The notes below the pieces were generated by a model. That model did no database searches. It was not told the origin of the DNA and worked only from the letters and a program-made list of their open reading frames with translations. From NCBI GenBank assembly GCA_013002105.1, contig JABDKS010000086.1:1-18318 (forward strand): 18,318 nucleotides of DNA, in the 5' to 3' direction. Position 1 is the stretch's first letter; the number at the start of each line of letters is the position of its first letter. Shown here in pieces: positions 16,346 to 18,318 of the stretch. Source of the stretch: Pirellulaceae bacterium. GTDB taxonomy: Bacteria > Planctomycetota > Planctomycetia > Pirellulales > Pirellulaceae. The position numbers were made by a program, and so were the translations under genes.

Positions 16346-17209
16346 ACCACGAATCAGGACGTTTGCAGTATCAACGGTCACAATCTCGAAAACCGTGTTT
16401 GCCTGATCACGGGTGGCGCGAATGGAATTGGCAGGGCAACGGCTCTCGCTTTGCTCGATGAGGGTGCACACGTGTATGTCGCGGACGTTTCAGCCCTGGG
16501 CATCGAGAACCTTCTGCAAGACTGTGCTGCATCCGTGCGCCAGCGACTTCATTGCCGATGCGTCGATGTGTCTGACCTGACGGAGGTGGAATCCTGGATC
16601 AGCAATGTCGCGAACTCGCACGGTCGCGTCGAAATTCTGGTTCATTGCGCCGCGCACGCCGATTGGAGCCGTGTGGACGATCAGTCCATCGAATCGATTT
16701 TACAGACGATGCGAGTTGGATTTGACGGGATGGTTCACTGCACAAAAACCGTGTTGCCGCTGATGCAAACGCAAAACTTTGGTCGGATTGTTTACCTGAG
16801 TTCCGTTGCGTCATCAATGCATTTGTTCCCAGGTTATGCGGCCTACGCATCATTGAAGGCAGCTACGGATGCTTGGACAAATATGCTGCGAATTGATTTG
16901 CGTGGTTCATCGATTCAGATCGCCAGTGTCCGACCAGGCGTGGTCAAAGAGACCGGATTTTTTTTGCGATCCGTTGATCGAGCCAACCTTCCGCGGCTAT
17001 TTGACCTGCTGCCCGCGACAACGCCCGATGTTGTTGCCACGACGATCATCAAAGCCATCGGCAGATCGAATCGGACATACGTTGTCCCGCGTCGTTATCG
17101 ATTGCTGGAATGGACTTACCGACTCGCACCGCAGCTGTCTCGATGGCTCTGTCGTCAGGGAACGAGCCGCAGGTCCGATATTCAGACGAGGGATGACGTG
17201 CGTTCATGA
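16346..17209 (+). CDS. Short-chain dehydrogenase/reductase (SDR), start codon unclear
   Basis: The left limit given is the first codon after the in-frame stop at 16343. The N-terminal cofactor motif is complete: VCLITGGANGIG at 16397-16432, then a beta-2 ending in VADV, whose Asp suggests NAD(H) preference. The active site is intact: LSSVAS, then YASLK (Tyr at ~16844, Lys at ~16856). The usual NNAG is replaced by HCAAHA. The C-terminus has an amphipathic basic stretch (PRRYRLLEWTYRLAPQLSRWL) that may associate with membrane. No ATG, GTG or TTG occurs in frame upstream of the Rossmann motif; the first is TTG at 16451, which would remove it. ATC at 16370, preceded by AGGA ten bases upstream, would give 279 residues, a normal SDR size. 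Either a rare start is used, or the 5' end carries a mutation or sequence error. The stop overlaps the next gene's start as ATGA, so the two are translationally coupled. It probably oxidises or reduces a terpenoid-like alcohol/ketone; this is inferred from its neighbours. Confidence 0.8.
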   Translation, partial: TTNQDVCSINGHNLENRVCLITGGANGIGRATALALLDEGAHVYVADVSALGIENLLQDCAASVRQRLHCRCVDVSDLTEVESWISNVANSHGRVEILVHCAAHADWSRVDDQSIESILQTMRVGFDGMVHCTKTVLPLMQTQNFGRIVYLSSVASSMHLFPGYAAYASLKAATDAWTNMLRIDLRGSSIQIASVRPGVVKETGFFLRSVDRANLPRLFDLLPATTPDVVATTIIKAIGRSNRTYVVPRRYRLLEWTYRLAPQLSRWLCRQGTSRRSDIQTRDDVRS

Positions 17210-17853
17210 GTCAGCGGCAAACCCAAGCGACGGAAGCATCGTCGAGCGATAAAGATTATCCCAATCCACCCTGGAGACTCGGCGGCCAGCAATGGGCGGC
17301 CTTATTCAAAACAGATCGTCCCGTTCAAATGAGTGACGCGGTATTGCTTGGAGCCAAACCGATTTTTTCGCATCGGCTTGGCGTGGCTTTACTGCATTAC
17401 ACATCGGGGACGTTATCCTACGACGAACTGATCGTCAGTGTGCCGGTGCGGATCGGTTGGTTGCCCTGTCTTTGGATTCGCGACATTTGGGTCAGTGACG
17501 TTCGGGCGCAGCTTGGAGGAATTCATATTTGGAACCTCCCCAAGCAGATAGCAAGGTTTGACTGGGACGGCGATAACGTAACGGTGGAGGACGACGATGG
17601 TTTGGTTGCAAAGTTGCACGTGCGCTGCGTGCGTACCCATTGGCCTTGGGCGATTTCAGTTTTATCGATCGCCGGATCAAGAAACGGAAGTTGGAAGACT
17701 GCGACGGCCATTTGGCGTGGACGTGTTTCACTGGCCAAACCTGTCGTGGAAGCGTGGTCCGAACGATTTGACGAACGACTCGTCGTTGGGAAAGGGTTCG
17801 GTTTTAGCTCGTCGCGTTTTCAGATGACCGTAAAGGACGCAAAGCAGCGGTAG
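17206..17853 (+). CDS. Acetoacetate-decarboxylase-like protein
   Basis: A 215-residue protein. The pattern matches the acetoacetate decarboxylase (ADC) superfamily: PPWRLGGQQW near the N-terminus (Arg24), SYDELIVSVPV with Glu74, and GGIHIWNLPKQIARF with Lys113. In Clostridium acetobutylicum ADC the equivalent residues are Arg29, Glu76 and the Schiff-base Lys115, so spacing and identity agree. The neighbouring Lys116 that lowers the catalytic pKa is replaced by Gln, as is common in ADC-like enzymes with other activities (aldolase-dehydratases), so simple acetoacetate decarboxylation should not be assumed. No signal peptide is visible. Its start overlaps the SDR stop (ATGA), with no good ribosome binding site of its own, so expression depends on the SDR. 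A hairpin begins 34 bases after its stop. A role on a beta-keto intermediate made by the SDR is plausible but inferred. Confidence 0.82.
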   Translation: MSQRQTQATEASSSDKDYPNPPWRLGGQQWAALFKTDRPVQMSDAVLLGAKPIFSHRLGVALLHYTSGTLSYDELIVSVPVRIGWLPCLWIRDIWVSDVRAQLGGIHIWNLPKQIARFDWDGDNVTVEDDDGLVAKLHVRCVRTHWPWAISVLSIAGSRNGSWKTATAIWRGRVSLAKPVVEAWSERFDERLVVGKGFGFSSSRFQMTVKDAKQR

Positions 17854-18318
17854 ACGCGGTCTCGTAACTGCAAGTTGGCGGCATTCGGGTCAGTCCCCAA
17901 TAGCCGCTGGCGGTCCGAAGCTTGCTTTGCACTATTGGAGGCTGACCCCGTTTTCCGCCAGTCAATGGATGATGCCGACCGATTTATTAGACGGTGCCTT
18001 GGTCTCGCCGCAGAGGCTCATTTAGTAAAGACGAAAGCCACGATGAGGTCTATCGTCACGTCGGCAATTTGCGATGTTGATTGCTCATGCAACCAAAACA
18101 CTCCGTGGCTGAGCGGATGAAAAAACCGTCATGGAGAACCTTGAAGTGATCGGTTGCAATCTGTGAACGATGTCGCGATCAACAATATCGGAGCTGAGTA
18201 CTTGTTGTTCCGAACATATGGTGACATGTTTGTTGCCGAGCGGCTTTGATGTTGGGCGTGCCGCAAGATATCGGTTTTACAGTCTGCGCAGTTTTTGGAC
18301 TGAGGTGTTAGTTTTCTG
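17854..18318. other. Right-end region without a convincing gene
   Basis: About 465 bp follow the decarboxylase-like gene. Apart from the stem-loop at 17887-17948, no gene is supported. A GTG-started frame at 18163-18249 (VNDVAINNIGAEYLLF, then a stop) reads smoothly but has only 28 codons. An ATG at 18170 opens a different frame to the window edge without motifs. Either could be the remnant or beginning of something cut off by the window. Confidence 0.4.
17887..17948. repeat. Long imperfect stem-loop after the SDR-ADC operon (terminator or REP/MITE-like element)
   Basis: The left arm GGTCAGTCCCCAATAG (17888-17903) and right arm CTATTGGAGGCTGACC (17932-17947) pair over 16 positions with one mismatch and one G-U in RNA, plus one more G-C pair outside. 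The loop is 28 bases. On the plus strand the right arm is followed by CCGTTTTCC, so it may terminate the operon. The GGGTCAG...CTGACCC ends also resemble the palindromic repeats mobilised by IS200-like REP transposases; whether it is dispersed in the genome cannot be seen here. Confidence 0.55.

Noticed and set aside
16157..16471. 104-codon minus-strand frame opposite the SDR start
   Set aside because: Overlaps the SDR Rossmann motif in antisense and has no recognisable family.
17875..18120. 81-codon plus-strand frame over the right-end stem-loop
   Set aside because: Begins inside the inverted repeat, no ribosome binding site, no motif.
1..18318. tRNA, rRNA, CRISPR array, transposase, phage or plasmid genes
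   Set aside because: Looked for characteristic motifs (T-loop, regular short repeats with spacers, transposase DDE or tyrosine signatures) and saw none.

Overview
The window looks like a piece of a planctomycete chromosome, most likely Pirellulaceae (Rhodopirellula-like). This is inferred from gene style: moderate GC, long secreted proteins of unknown function, Sel1-repeat and glutamine-rich exported proteins, polysaccharide esterase/glycosidase fusions, weak Shine-Dalgarno use and long gene-free spacers. No rRNA, tRNA, CRISPR array or intact insertion sequence was seen.

Left third (1-7181), all on the minus strand: a partial secreted coiled-coil protein runs off the left edge. After a 1.16-kb spacer comes a probable two-gene operon. 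Its first gene encodes a secreted ~1000-residue protein of unknown function with a glutamine-rich tail (7181 to 4188). Its second, 49 bp downstream, encodes a secreted PDZ protein with ten Sel1 repeats (4138 to 2162). All three proteins carry signal peptides, so this is an envelope or extracellular group.

Centre (7880-12855), minus strand: a 1158-residue exported enzyme combines, in order, a CE15 glucuronoyl esterase, a carbohydrate-binding-like beta-sandwich, a GH10 endo-xylanase and an SGNH (acetyl-xylan-esterase-like) domain. All three catalytic domains keep their catalytic residues. In principle one polypeptide could break the lignin-glucuronoxylan ester, cut the xylan backbone and remove acetyl groups. 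Upstream of it lies a membrane-anchored SGNH hydrolase-like protein.

Right third (13495-17853): a putative isoprenoid locus arranged divergently. On the minus strand is a 731-residue fusion of a CrtC/AttH lipocalin-like domain with a trans-prenyl diphosphate synthase. The synthase half resembles eukaryotic (type III) geranylgeranyl diphosphate synthases, including a DDxxN second Asp motif. On the plus strand, a short-chain dehydrogenase and an acetoacetate-decarboxylase-like protein overlap by ATGA. The dehydrogenase frame has no ATG/GTG/TTG start upstream of its complete Rossmann motif. The spacer between the two arms holds a direct repeat two helical turns apart. I regard this locus as the best candidate for an undescribed system: fused prenyl-chain synthesis and lipocalin-type hydratase/cyclase chemistry, with a nearby reductase and a Schiff-base-lysine enzyme. 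The product cannot be read from the sequence.

The right end (17854-18318) holds a strong imperfect stem-loop just after the decarboxylase-like gene and otherwise no convincing gene.
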